The position numbers and the translations under genes are program-made. 64,000 nucleotides of DNA, from contig CAZGIM010000014.1 in NCBI GenBank assembly GCA_964525995.1, positions 46,442-110,441 of the forward strand, given 5' to 3'. The notes under the pieces were generated by a model that had not been told where the DNA came from, did not search any database, and saw nothing but the letters and a program-made list of their open reading frames with translations. Shown here piece by piece: positions 53,999 to 61,224 of this stretch (within the stretch, counting starts at the first letter, position 1; each line of letters begins with the position of its first letter). Source of the stretch: CAIVAT01 sp964525995. Its GTDB lineage: Bacteria; Bacteroidota; Bacteroidia; Bacteroidales; FEN-979.

Positions 53999-55246
53999 TC
54001 AGGAGCACTGGCAGCTCCGTTTATATTCTTGGGCTTTTTTATCGACCTGTTTCATCACCCGCATCAGGTTCCCTCCCCAGATCTTTCGGATCTGCTTTTC
54101 GGAGTACCCTCTCTTAACCAACTCCAGGGTTATATTCCCCATTTCACTTACATCAAAACAACCTTTCATACCACCTCCTCCGTCAAAATCGGTTCCGATC
54201 CCAACATGGTTGATGCCTGCCACGGCTACGATATGGTCAATGTGATCTGCCACATCACTTACGGAAGCCAATACCGGCGGATATTTCCGGTCAACTTCGT
54301 TCCATTCCGTCCGGGCCTGTTTCATCTCTTCGGGGGTAAGTCCGTCGAAATTGTTGAATTTTTTCCTGATCGCGATACGGGCAGAGTCTCTTACCCGATT
54401 GGGTGGGGGCGTTTTTACGTAATCGCTTAGGATACACATCTGAATGACCCCACCGTTTCGTGCAATGGCGCGTAACAGGGTATCATTCAAATTTCTGGGA
54501 TTGTCGCACAAGGCCCGGGCACATGAGTGGGAAGCAATGACCGGCGCATTGGTGACCGACAGTATGTCTAAAACCGTCTCATCTGAAGCATGAGAGATAT
54601 CGATCATCATTCCCACGTGGTTCATCTCCCTTACGACCTCGTATCCGAAAGGGCTCAAACCCTGAAATTCGGCTGAATCGGTGGAAGAATCGCAAATGTC
54701 GTTGTTCGAAGTATGGCAAAGGGTGATATACCGGGCTCCTCGGAGATAAAAAGTACTGACCAGCGAAAGGTCCTTCCCGATCATGTATCCGTTCTCGATA
54801 CCAAGAAATACCGCTCGTTTCCCTGTTTTTTTAATCCGGATTATATCCTCCGGAGCAGTGGCTTTTTCAGCAAGGCCGGGAAAACGGTCCAGAACCTGGT
54901 CGATGGTATCGAATAATGCAACCCCTTTCCTGTAAACCTTCAGGTATGCTTCGGGGGTTCGCTTTCCCTGCGACACAAACACGGCAAAGAAGGCGCCATC
55001 AAGCCCTCCTTCTTTCATTCGGGGAAAGTCAACTTTCGAAAAATCCTTAACAGGATCATGAGCTGCCGACATGTCAAAGCCTTCCTGCTGCATCCGCAGG
55101 GGGGTATCGTTATGGGAATCGATGGTGATGATTTTCCGGTGAATTGCTGCTGCCTTTTTTTCAAAGGGATCATCCCCTGCCCGCGTAACAAAAACCAAAA
55201 TGGATAAAGAAAAGATCAGAAGAGGGGTGACAATCGGTTTTAACAT
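53999..55246 (-). CDS. Membrane dipeptidase, peptidase M19
   Basis: A 415-residue zinc dipeptidase with an N-terminal signal peptide (PLLIFSLSILVFVTRAG). The metal ligands of the renal-dipeptidase family are readable: HxD in TIDSHNDTPLRM, the bridging Glu in FLGIENGYMIG, His in MIDISHASDETV and His in VIASHSCARAL, plus VGIGTDFDGGGG and RKIWGGNLMRVM near the end. It hydrolyses dipeptides, including those with a D-residue at the C-terminus, in the periplasm. The gene starts 15 bp after pdxJ and precedes the PrsW gene by 13 bp. A link to peptidoglycan peptide recycling would suit a SigW-like stress operon. Confidence 0.9.
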   Translation of the reverse strand: MLKPIVTPLLIFSLSILVFVTRAGDDPFEKKAAAIHRKIITIDSHNDTPLRMQQEGFDMSAAHDPVKDFSKVDFPRMKEGGLDGAFFAVFVSQGKRTPEAYLKVYRKGVALFDTIDQVLDRFPGLAEKATAPEDIIRIKKTGKRAVFLGIENGYMIGKDLSLVSTFYLRGARYITLCHTSNNDICDSSTDSAEFQGLSPFGYEVVREMNHVGMMIDISHASDETVLDILSVTNAPVIASHSCARALCDNPRNLNDTLLRAIARNGGVIQMCILSDYVKTPPPNRVRDSARIAIRKKFNNFDGLTPEEMKQARTEWNEVDRKYPPVLASVSDVADHIDHIVAVAGINHVGIGTDFDGGGGMKGCFDVSEMGNITLELVKRGYSEKQIRKIWGGNLMRVMKQVDKKAQEYKRSCQCS

Positions 55247-55261
55247 AAAGTCAATAGTTGG

Positions 55262-55975
55262 TCAGACAAGTTGCCGGCGGTATAGTTGTATGGTATTTTC
55301 CAGTCCGAAATAGAGGGCGTCGCAAATCAGGGCATGACCGATGGAAACCTCAAGCAGATTAGGCACCGATTCATTAAAGAATCTGAGGTTGTCGAAATTC
55401 AGGTCATGGCCGGCATTTAACCCGATGGCTGCTTCCTGAGCCGCAAGAGCCGCCCGGGTAAAAGGCCTGACTGCTTCCTCCCTGCCGGCAGGGTAATTAC
55501 GGGCATATGATTCGGTGTACAGTTCGACCCGGTCGGTATGAATTTCCCTTGCTAACCATATTGTTTCAGGATCCGGTTCAACGAACACTGAGGTACGGAT
55601 TCCCTTATCATGGAACCGGCCGATGACCTCCAGCAGGAAGTTCCTGTTTTCGCTTATATTCCAGCCTGCATTTGATGTAAGTACACCGGGCGGATCAGGA
55701 ACCAGAGTCACCTGGTCGGGAAGGGTATCGAGAACGAGCCGGATAAATTCGGCCGAGGGGTATCCCTCGATGTTAAATTCGGTGGTAACAATTGGCTTCA
55801 GATCATAAACATCCTGATACCTGATGTGTCTTTGATCGGGACGAGGATGAACGGTGATACCCTGCGCGCCGAACCTTTCACAATCGCGGGCCACTTTAAT
55901 GAGATCAGGAAGATTTCCTCCACGGGCATTGCGAAGGGTGGCAATTTTATTGATATTGACGCTAAGCCGGATCAT
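55262..55975 (-). CDS. pdxJ: Pyridoxine 5'-phosphate synthase
   Basis: A 237-residue enzyme of DXP-dependent vitamin B6 synthesis. It condenses 1-deoxyxylulose-5-phosphate with aminoacetone phosphate to make pyridoxine 5'-phosphate. Family motifs are SVNINKIATLRNARGGN at the N-terminus, ITVHPRPDQRHI, TEFNIEGYPS and GLNAGHDLNFDN, and the length is that of PdxJ. The ATG at 55975 is chosen because it begins the conserved N-terminus and a perfect TAGATTTG -7 box lies only 16 nt upstream; an ATG at 56077 would add 34 residues and span that box. It heads the operon with the dipeptidase, PrsW and sigma factor genes. Confidence 0.95.
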   Translation of the reverse strand: MIRLSVNINKIATLRNARGGNLPDLIKVARDCERFGAQGITVHPRPDQRHIRYQDVYDLKPIVTTEFNIEGYPSAEFIRLVLDTLPDQVTLVPDPPGVLTSNAGWNISENRNFLLEVIGRFHDKGIRTSVFVEPDPETIWLAREIHTDRVELYTESYARNYPAGREEAVRPFTRAALAAQEAAIGLNAGHDLNFDNLRFFNESVPNLLEVSIGHALICDALYFGLENTIQLYRRQLV

Positions 55976-55990
55976 GTCAACTTTTTTTTG

Positions 55991-55998
55991 CAAATCTA
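55991..55998 (-). promoter_or_regulatory. Bacteroidota -7 box for the pdxJ operon
   Basis: TAGATTTG on the minus strand matches TAnnTTTG and supports the pdxJ start at 55975. A TTG lies 23 nt upstream, slightly further than usual. The leader would be short (about 9 nt). Confidence 0.45.
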
Positions 55999-56123
55999 CA
56001 ATAAAATTACCCCGCGAAAAACAATCATGATTCACGTCGCCGCTCGTAATTTTTATAATTTTATCCTGTTTTAACATTCATCCTGCTGCGTTACTTGACA
56101 GGAGATACTGAAAAACCATCCGA

Positions 56124-56576
56124 GTGAAAGTTGTTATTCAAAGAGTCAGTGAAGCATCTGTTTCCATCGAAACTATAATTACCGGGAGCATTGCCCGCGG
56201 ATTGCTCATTCTGGTTGGAATTGAAGAATCCGATGATCAGTGCGACATTGACTGGTTATGCCAGAAAATTGTGCAACTAAGGATCTTCAATGACGACCAG
56301 GGAATTATGAACCGGTCGATACTCGATACCCGGGGTGAAATCCTGGTGGTAAGCCAGTTCACCCTCCACGCGAGTACGAAAAAAGGCAACCGTCCCTCGT
56401 ACATCAAGGCTGCACGGCCTGGGGTGGCCATTCCGCTGTACGAAAATTTCATCCTTCGACTCGAAACCCTTACCGGAAAGAAAATCCAGACCGGTGAATT
56501 CGGAGCTATGATGCAGGTGTCGTCAGTCAACGACGGACCCGTCACCATTATCATCGATACCAAAAACAAGGTCTGA
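56124..56576 (+). CDS. dtd: D-aminoacyl-tRNA deacylase
   Basis: A 150-residue enzyme that removes D-amino acids (and glycine from tRNA-Ala) from mischarged tRNAs. It begins with a GTG codon as MKVVIQRVSEASVSI, the standard family N-terminus. The two signatures are SQFTL in LVVSQFTLHASTKKGNRPS and the Gly-cisPro motif in SSVNDGPVTIII. It is divergent from pdxJ and alone in its transcript. Confidence 0.94.
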   Translation: MKVVIQRVSEASVSIETIITGSIARGLLILVGIEESDDQCDIDWLCQKIVQLRIFNDDQGIMNRSILDTRGEILVVSQFTLHASTKKGNRPSYIKAARPGVAIPLYENFILRLETLTGKKIQTGEFGAMMQVSSVNDGPVTIIIDTKNKV

Positions 56577-56631
56577 TCCCATTTCAGAAGGATACCAGGG
56601 ATGCATTAACAAAAAATTAACAAATATATCC

Positions 56632-56661
56632 TTGGCTATTAGAAAATTTCTTGTAATTTTG
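56632..56661 (+). promoter_or_regulatory. Consensus Bacteroidota promoter
   Basis: TTG (56632-56634), 19 nt, then TAATTTTG (56654-56661): a full match to TTG-N19-TAnnTTTG. It should start transcription near 56668 and leaves a 40-nt leader before the small Cys-rich gene. It is the best promoter in the window. Confidence 0.75.
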
Positions 56662-56707
56662 CATCGTTCTAAATAATAATTCGTAAACTAACTTAAACCT
56701 GATAACC

Positions 56708-56953
56708 ATGAAAAAAATCGCAGTATTTTTCACAGCAGCCATCTTTTTTGCCAGCGTAAGTTTCGCGCAGACCCCGCAAACACAGGACAAGACTACAAAG
56801 CCTGCTGAAAAGAAAGAGTGCCCCAAAGAGGCAAAGAGCGGATGTGACGCAAAGACCAAAGCTGCCTGCAGTCACTCAAAAGACGCCAAAAGCTGCTGTG
56901 CCAAGGACGCAAAAAAGACCGGAACCGATACCAAAGCGCCCGAGAAGAAGTAG
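56708..56953 (+). CDS. Small secreted Cys/Lys-rich protein
   Basis: An 81-residue protein with a signal peptide (KKIAVFFTAAIFFASVSFAQ). The short mature part has six Cys (KKECPKEAKSGCDAKTKAACSHSKDAKSCCAKDAKK) among many Lys, Ala and Asp. It has a full-consensus promoter and its own terminator, so it is probably abundant. Cys pairs such as CC and CxxxxxxC could bind metal or form disulfides. I cannot name a family. It resembles the earlier Cys-rich secreted protein at 2512-2910 only in composition. Confidence 0.7.
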   Translation: MKKIAVFFTAAIFFASVSFAQTPQTQDKTTKPAEKKECPKEAKSGCDAKTKAACSHSKDAKSCCAKDAKKTGTDTKAPEKK

Positions 56954-56976
56954 TATTCAACGATACCTATTATCTG

Positions 56977-57007
56977 AAAAAGAGGCAGCTCATAAGGCTG
57001 CCTTTTT
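56977..57007 (+). terminator. Rho-independent terminator
   Basis: AGGCAGC (56983-56989) pairs with GCTGCCT (56997-57003) around a 7-nt loop and is flanked by A and T runs, giving a terminator usable in both directions. It ends the small Cys-rich gene; the tonB gene on the other strand stops at 57066. Confidence 0.85.
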
Positions 57008-57065
57008 CATGTCTTTATTTCGGGAAGGTTGGCTGGAATATCCAGTTGCCGGGTGGTCAAATGCA

Positions 57066-57839
57066 TCAGGAAGGCCGTCCGGGAATTTTAAACACAATCG
57101 GCATTCTGACGATGACACGGACGGGGCGGCCGTTTCTCTTTCCGGGCTCCCACTGGGGCATGGATCTGGTAACCCTGACAGCCTCCTCGTCGCAGCCACC
57201 ACCGATCTTTTTTGTGACTTCCACATTGGATATGGAGCCATCAACCTCCACGATAAAGGTAACCATGACCACACCCTGGACAAAACCTTTCAACGCGGCT
57301 TCGGGATAGCGGATATGCTGCCGCAGGAAATAGAGCCGTGATTCATCTCCGCCCGGATATCGGGGCCTGACATCCATCATAACAGCCAATCCCGAATCAT
57401 CTCCCGTTCCGGTACCCAATCCCGAACCGCCGGGTTGTGATATCGAATCCTCCCGGGCATTTTCTTTCGGTTCTTCCTGAGGTTTTTCAACAACCTTTTT
57501 TTCTTCGGGAGGTACGGTATCTGTGACTACAGGAGGCTGTTCCGGCTCAGCCGGTGGTCGGGTCAACGCCTGGGCCAGCCGGCTTAACTCATCATCAGGC
57601 GGAGGGTTCATCGAATAGTACTCCACTTCGTACATCAGGTCGCCTTCGATCAGGGGGGCGGGTTCCATGAAATAATAGAACCAGGGCCCTAACAACAGAA
57701 AGGCGAGAATGATAAGTCCGAGAATGATGGATACCAACAGTGTTCGCGGATACCGTCGACGCAGGTAATACGCCCCGTATTCTTTGTTCCTGCCAATAAA
57801 AGCCAGGTCATCGAGGGTAGGTATCCGGGGACTTCTCAT
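57066..57839 (-). CDS. TonB-family energy transducer
   Basis: A 257-residue protein with a short cytoplasmic start, one span (residues 34-56, TLLVSIILGLIILAFLLLGP) and a Pro/Glu/Lys-rich periplasmic spacer (RPPAEPEQPPVV). The C-terminal TonB domain has YPEAALKGFVQGVVMVTFIV and GCDEEAVRVTRSMPQWEPG, which is the motif YPxxAxxxxxxGxVxvxFxV of TonB. The opening LDDLAFIGRNKEYGAYYLR is typical of Bacteroidota TonB. It passes proton-motive energy to outer-membrane receptors such as that at 22068-24668. ExbB/ExbD are not nearby. It overlaps the S4-domain gene by 4 bp. Confidence 0.9.
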   Translation of the reverse strand: MRSPRIPTLDDLAFIGRNKEYGAYYLRRRYPRTLLVSIILGLIILAFLLLGPWFYYFMEPAPLIEGDLMYEVEYYSMNPPPDDELSRLAQALTRPPAEPEQPPVVTDTVPPEEKKVVEKPQEEPKENAREDSISQPGGSGLGTGTGDDSGLAVMMDVRPRYPGGDESRLYFLRQHIRYPEAALKGFVQGVVMVTFIVEVDGSISNVEVTKKIGGGCDEEAVRVTRSMPQWEPGKRNGRPVRVIVRMPIVFKIPGRPS

Positions 57840-58222
57840 GAATCAAGATATAATTTCAGATATTCGATCTCCCGTCGTTCCCGTTTTGTTGGACGGCCTA
57901 ATCCCCGCGGTCGGAATTCGAATCCGGCCTTGTGGCTGTTCCTGAGTTTCTCATATTCGGAATCAGGCGTCAGATCTTCTAAAAATGCCGTTACCAGCTT
58001 TGCCGGGACCCGGTTGGGGGTGAGTGCGACGACCCTTACCGTGCGGGTTATCGGAGGATGCGATATAGTGACAACATCGCCCGGACGTGCAACATGAGAG
58101 GGTTTCACGGGCGCCTCCCCGATCCGGATCTTACCTGACCTGCATGCTTCCGATGCCAGGCTCCGGGTTTTGAATAACCTGATTGCCCAAAGCCATTTAT
58201 CGATCCGCATTCCCTGATCCAT
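57836..58222 (-). CDS. S4-domain RNA-binding protein, Hsp15 (HslR)-like
   Basis: A 128-residue protein with an S4 RNA-binding fold (MRIDKWLWAIRLFKTRSLASEACRSGKIRIGEAPVKPSH). The basic tail (EFRPRGLGRPTKRERREIE) is found in Hsp15 relatives. Hsp15 binds stalled 50S subunits carrying peptidyl-tRNA in E. coli; the same job is likely here. It lies between der (2-bp gap) and tonB (4-bp overlap), in a ribosome-linked operon. Confidence 0.87.
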   Translation of the reverse strand: MDQGMRIDKWLWAIRLFKTRSLASEACRSGKIRIGEAPVKPSHVARPGDVVTISHPPITRTVRVVALTPNRVPAKLVTAFLEDLTPDSEYEKLRNSHKAGFEFRPRGLGRPTKRERREIEYLKLYLDS

Positions 58223-58224
58223 CG

Positions 58225-59607
58225 CTATTTCTGCCTGAAGTAAATCTCCACAGGGACTCCTGTGAAATCATATTGTTCCCGGAGTTTGTTTTCAAGAAAA
58301 CGTTTGTATTGCTCCTTCAAGTATTGAGGATGGTTACAAAAAAATGCAAAAGAGGGATAAACGGTCGGTAATTGCATGGCATATTTGATGCGAATATATT
58401 TACCTTTCACGGCAGGTGGAGGCGTTCCCTGAATGACCGGAAGGATGTAATCGTTCAGATCGGCAGTTTTGATCTTCTTCGATCGGTTTTTCCATACCTG
58501 GACAGCAGTTTCGACCGTTTTAAAAATTCTCTGTTTGTTCAGCACGGAAGTGAAAACCAGCGGGACATCCCTGAAGGGGGCAATCTGGTTAAAGATGTGC
58601 GCTTCGAAGGCTTTATGGGTATGAGTGTCCTTTTCGATCAGATCCCATTTATTGATGGCAATCACCACTCCCTTGTGGTTTTTCTCAATCAGGGAAAAGA
58701 TGTTGAGATCCTGTGCCTCGAATCCTCTTTCGGCATCGATCATCAGGATGCATACATCGCTGCTCTCGATGGAGCGGATCGCCCGCATGACGGAATAAAA
58801 TTCTACGTTTTCCGATACCTTCGACTTTTTACGGATCCCGGCTGTATCAATCAGGTTGAAATCCAATCCGAAATATTGGTAATGTGAATGGATGGAATCG
58901 CGTGTGGTTCCCGGAACGGGTGTCACGATATTCCGTTCCTTCCCTAACAACAGGTTCACCAGTGATGATTTTCCGGCGTTGGGTCTGCCCACCACCGCGA
59001 TGTTGGGAATGGCGACGGGGCTATCATCCGTTTCCTGCTGTTCCGTCGGTTCTTCGTTCTCCGGTGGGACAGCCTGGCCACGGCGGGTTGAAGGCTTTTC
59101 GGGAGCGGGTGCAGAGGCGAATTCACCAACCACTGCGTCAAGCAGGTCGCCAGTTCCACTCCCGTTGACCGCTGCAATCGGAAAAATCTCACCCAGACCA
59201 AGCCGGTGAAACTCATGAACCTCGTTGACCAGTTTATAGCTGTCGACCTTGTTGACCACCAGAAACACCTGTTTTTTCGATTTGCGTAACATCTTCGCCA
59301 CATCCTCATCCATCGGTGTAAGCCCCTCTTTGGCATCGACCAGGAAAAGAATGACATCCGATTCATCAATAGCCAGCCTGACCTGCTTCTTTATTTCCGA
59401 CTCAAAGATATCACCCGATTGATCAACATAGCCGCCGGTATCGATCACCGAATAGTCTTTGCCGTTCCAATCGCCATGGCCGTAATGCCGGTCGCGTGTG
59501 ACCCCGCTGGTCGGATCAACGATGGCCTCACGACCTCCGCACAACCTGTTAAAAAGGGTCGACTTGCCGACATTGGGTCTCCCGACGATTGCGATGATGT
59601 TGGTCAT
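58225..59607 (-). CDS. der: Ribosome assembly GTPase Der
   Basis: A 460-residue GTPase with two G domains: G1 motifs GRPNVGKST near the N-terminus and GRPNAGKSS at about residue 205, each followed by DTGG or DTAG (G3) and NKVD or NKWD (G4). The C-terminal KH-like domain is present (HPQYLKEQYKRFLENKLREQ). Between the two G domains is an acidic, poorly conserved linker of 35 residues (about 165-200). Der helps mature the 50S subunit. The transcript comes from era through a 163-bp gap filled mostly with a degenerate tetranucleotide repeat. Confidence 0.97.
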   Translation of the reverse strand: MTNIIAIVGRPNVGKSTLFNRLCGGREAIVDPTSGVTRDRHYGHGDWNGKDYSVIDTGGYVDQSGDIFESEIKKQVRLAIDESDVILFLVDAKEGLTPMDEDVAKMLRKSKKQVFLVVNKVDSYKLVNEVHEFHRLGLGEIFPIAAVNGSGTGDLLDAVVGEFASAPAPEKPSTRRGQAVPPENEEPTEQQETDDSPVAIPNIAVVGRPNAGKSSLVNLLLGKERNIVTPVPGTTRDSIHSHYQYFGLDFNLIDTAGIRKKSKVSENVEFYSVMRAIRSIESSDVCILMIDAERGFEAQDLNIFSLIEKNHKGVVIAINKWDLIEKDTHTHKAFEAHIFNQIAPFRDVPLVFTSVLNKQRIFKTVETAVQVWKNRSKKIKTADLNDYILPVIQGTPPPAVKGKYIRIKYAMQLPTVYPSFAFFCNHPQYLKEQYKRFLENKLREQYDFTGVPVEIYFRQK

Positions 59608-59615
59608 ACCTTTTA

Positions 59616-59727
59616 ATGATTGACTGATTGATTGATTTACTGATTTATTGAGTGAATGAGTGATTGAGTGAATGAGTGATTTACTGATTGATTGAATGAT
59701 CGATTTGCTGATTTATTGAGTGAATTG
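59616..59727. repeat. Degenerate TGAT/TGAG-type short repeat between era and der
   Basis: About 110 bp made of TGATTGAT, TGAGTGAA and TTTACTGATTTATTGAG units. On the minus strand (the sense strand of era and der) it reads as ATCA/CTCA units in front of the der start. No reading frame passes through it. It looks like slippage-born sequence. Confidence 0.8.
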
Positions 59728-59770
59728 TTATTTCAATAAAGTTTGCAGGCTTTTTTAAAAAATATTGGGT

Positions 59771-60652
59771 TTATTCTGTCGGGTAGCCGAATCTTCTGAG
59801 GGCACGGTCATCCTCCCGCCAGTTTTTTGCGACTTTAATCCTTAATTCCAGGTAAACATGTTGTTCCAGAAAGGTCTCAATATCTTTTCGCGCAATAGTT
59901 CCCAGTTTTTTTATGGCAGATCCCTGATGGCCGAGGAGTATCCCTTTCTGTGTTTCCCGGGCAACATAAATCGTGGCCTCTATCCGGGCAATATCTTTCT
60001 CTTCTTTGAAGGATTCAACGGTTACCTCAACGGAATAGGGAATCTCCTGGCCATAGTTCAGGAGTATTTTTTCGCGGATGATCTCACTGACAAAGAAGCG
60101 TTGGCTGCGATCGGTAAGTTCATCCTTGGGATAAAAGGGGGGAGCATCGGGCAAGAGGCGGTAAATGGCTTTAAACACCTGATCCAGGTTCACCCGGTGC
60201 AGCGCTGAAACCGGTAGAATGGTAGCCTGGTTCATCTTCTCTTCCCATTTTTCTACCTCCGCTTCGAGGGATTCCATATTACCCAAGTCGATTTTATTGA
60301 TCACTACGATTACCGGAGTTTTAGAATCCCGGAGTTTCCGGAGTATTGTCTCCTCATTAAATTCGTTCCCCGGTTCGGTGACCAGAAGCACCACATCGGC
60401 ATCTTCGATGGAGGAGAGAACGGCCGACATCATGGCCTGGTGCAGGCGGTAGTGGGGTCTGATCACGCCCGGTGTATCGGAATAGACGATCTGATAGTCA
60501 TCCCCGCTCAGGATGCCCATGATCCGGTGGCGTGTGGTTTGGGCTTTCGGGGTGATGATCGACAAAGGTTCACCCACGAGTGCGTTCATCAGGGTAGATT
60601 TCCCGACATTGGGATAGCCGATGATGGAGACGAAGCCCGCTTTATGCGACAT
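59771..60652 (-). CDS. era: GTPase Era
   Basis: A 293-residue GTPase. G1 is GYPNVGKST, G3 DTPGV and G4 NKID, and the C-terminal KH domain shows EIIREKILLNYGQEIPYSVEV and GHQGSAIKKLGTIARKDIE. The last residues form LRRFGYP. Era binds the 3' end of 16S rRNA and is needed for 30S maturation. The gene stands divergent to the tRNA-fMet gene, 84 bp away, and is followed on the same strand by der. Confidence 0.97.
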   Translation of the reverse strand: MSHKAGFVSIIGYPNVGKSTLMNALVGEPLSIITPKAQTTRHRIMGILSGDDYQIVYSDTPGVIRPHYRLHQAMMSAVLSSIEDADVVLLVTEPGNEFNEETILRKLRDSKTPVIVVINKIDLGNMESLEAEVEKWEEKMNQATILPVSALHRVNLDQVFKAIYRLLPDAPPFYPKDELTDRSQRFFVSEIIREKILLNYGQEIPYSVEVTVESFKEEKDIARIEATIYVARETQKGILLGHQGSAIKKLGTIARKDIETFLEQHVYLELRIKVAKNWREDDRALRRFGYPTE

Positions 60653-60690
60653 ATTTTTTCGGGTTTTGGATGAACATTAAAACAAATCCT

Positions 60691-60698
60691 TATCTTTG
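60691..60698 (+). promoter_or_regulatory. Bacteroidota -7 box for tRNA-fMet
   Basis: TATCTTTG matches TAnnTTTG exactly, 38 nt before the tRNA. A TTG lies about 22 nt upstream. Confidence 0.55.
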
Positions 60699-60736
60699 CA
60701 CCTCGAAAGAGCTTACAAAGGTAACGAAAAATATAC

Positions 60737-60808
<72 letters not shown>

Positions 60809-60812
60809 CTAC

Positions 60813-60850
60813 AAATCCCGGTGCGCAAGCAGCCGGGATTTTTCTTTTTC
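60813..60850 (+). terminator. Rho-independent terminator after tRNA-fMet
   Basis: AAATCCCGG (60813-60821) and CCGGGATTT (60833-60841) form a 9-bp stem with an 11-nt loop, then TTCTTTTTC. Confidence 0.85.
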
Positions 60851-60857
60851 GAGAAGG

Positions 60858-60875
60858 ACGCAAACTCGTTTGCGT
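60858..60875. repeat. 18-bp palindrome
   Basis: ACGCAAAC, two bases, GTTTGCGT is a perfect inverted repeat. It follows the tRNA terminator and may be an operator or a recombination mark; there is no further evidence. Confidence 0.45.
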
Positions 60876-61019
60876 AGCTGAAGCGGAAAAGAAAAAGACA
60901 TTTCTATTTCCAATTTTGAGAATGCTGACATTATTAACCAGACACCACCGTGCAGCGGCGTCGGATGTTTTCATTTTGAGTTTACTCCAAAGTTGATATA
61001 AAGGTTTATCGTTTTTTAT

Positions 61020-61049
61020 TTGCTTTCCCCCGTCTTTTTCGTATCTTTC
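61020..61049 (+). promoter_or_regulatory. Probable promoter for the T9SS cargo gene
   Basis: TTG (61020-61022), 19 nt, TATCTTTC (61042-61049), one base away from TAnnTTTG. It leaves a leader of about 170 nt before the ATG at 61225, which itself follows AAGGGAG. Confidence 0.45.
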
Positions 61050-61224
61050 ACCCGTCGGGGGGGGTATGTCCTTGACCATTTAAAGATTCATTCGCTTCCC
61101 CTTTTGACTGCAGCCATCTTTCCATTCAGTCAGCGACCCTTTTATGGCTGTTATAAATTGCTACCTAAATCACAGGCAATATAATTTATAAAAAAAATCA
61201 CGCATCATTGAGAAGGGAGTTTTT

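Larger units (their letters stand above)
60851..61224. other. Intergenic stretch before the first T9SS cargo gene
   Basis: About 370 bp with no supportable gene. It holds an 18-bp palindrome (60858-60875), a probable promoter (61020-61049), the run of G residues after CCCGTC at about 61053-61063, and an AT-rich leader. Frames that cross this stretch from the tRNA are artefacts of the tRNA sequence. Confidence 0.7.
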
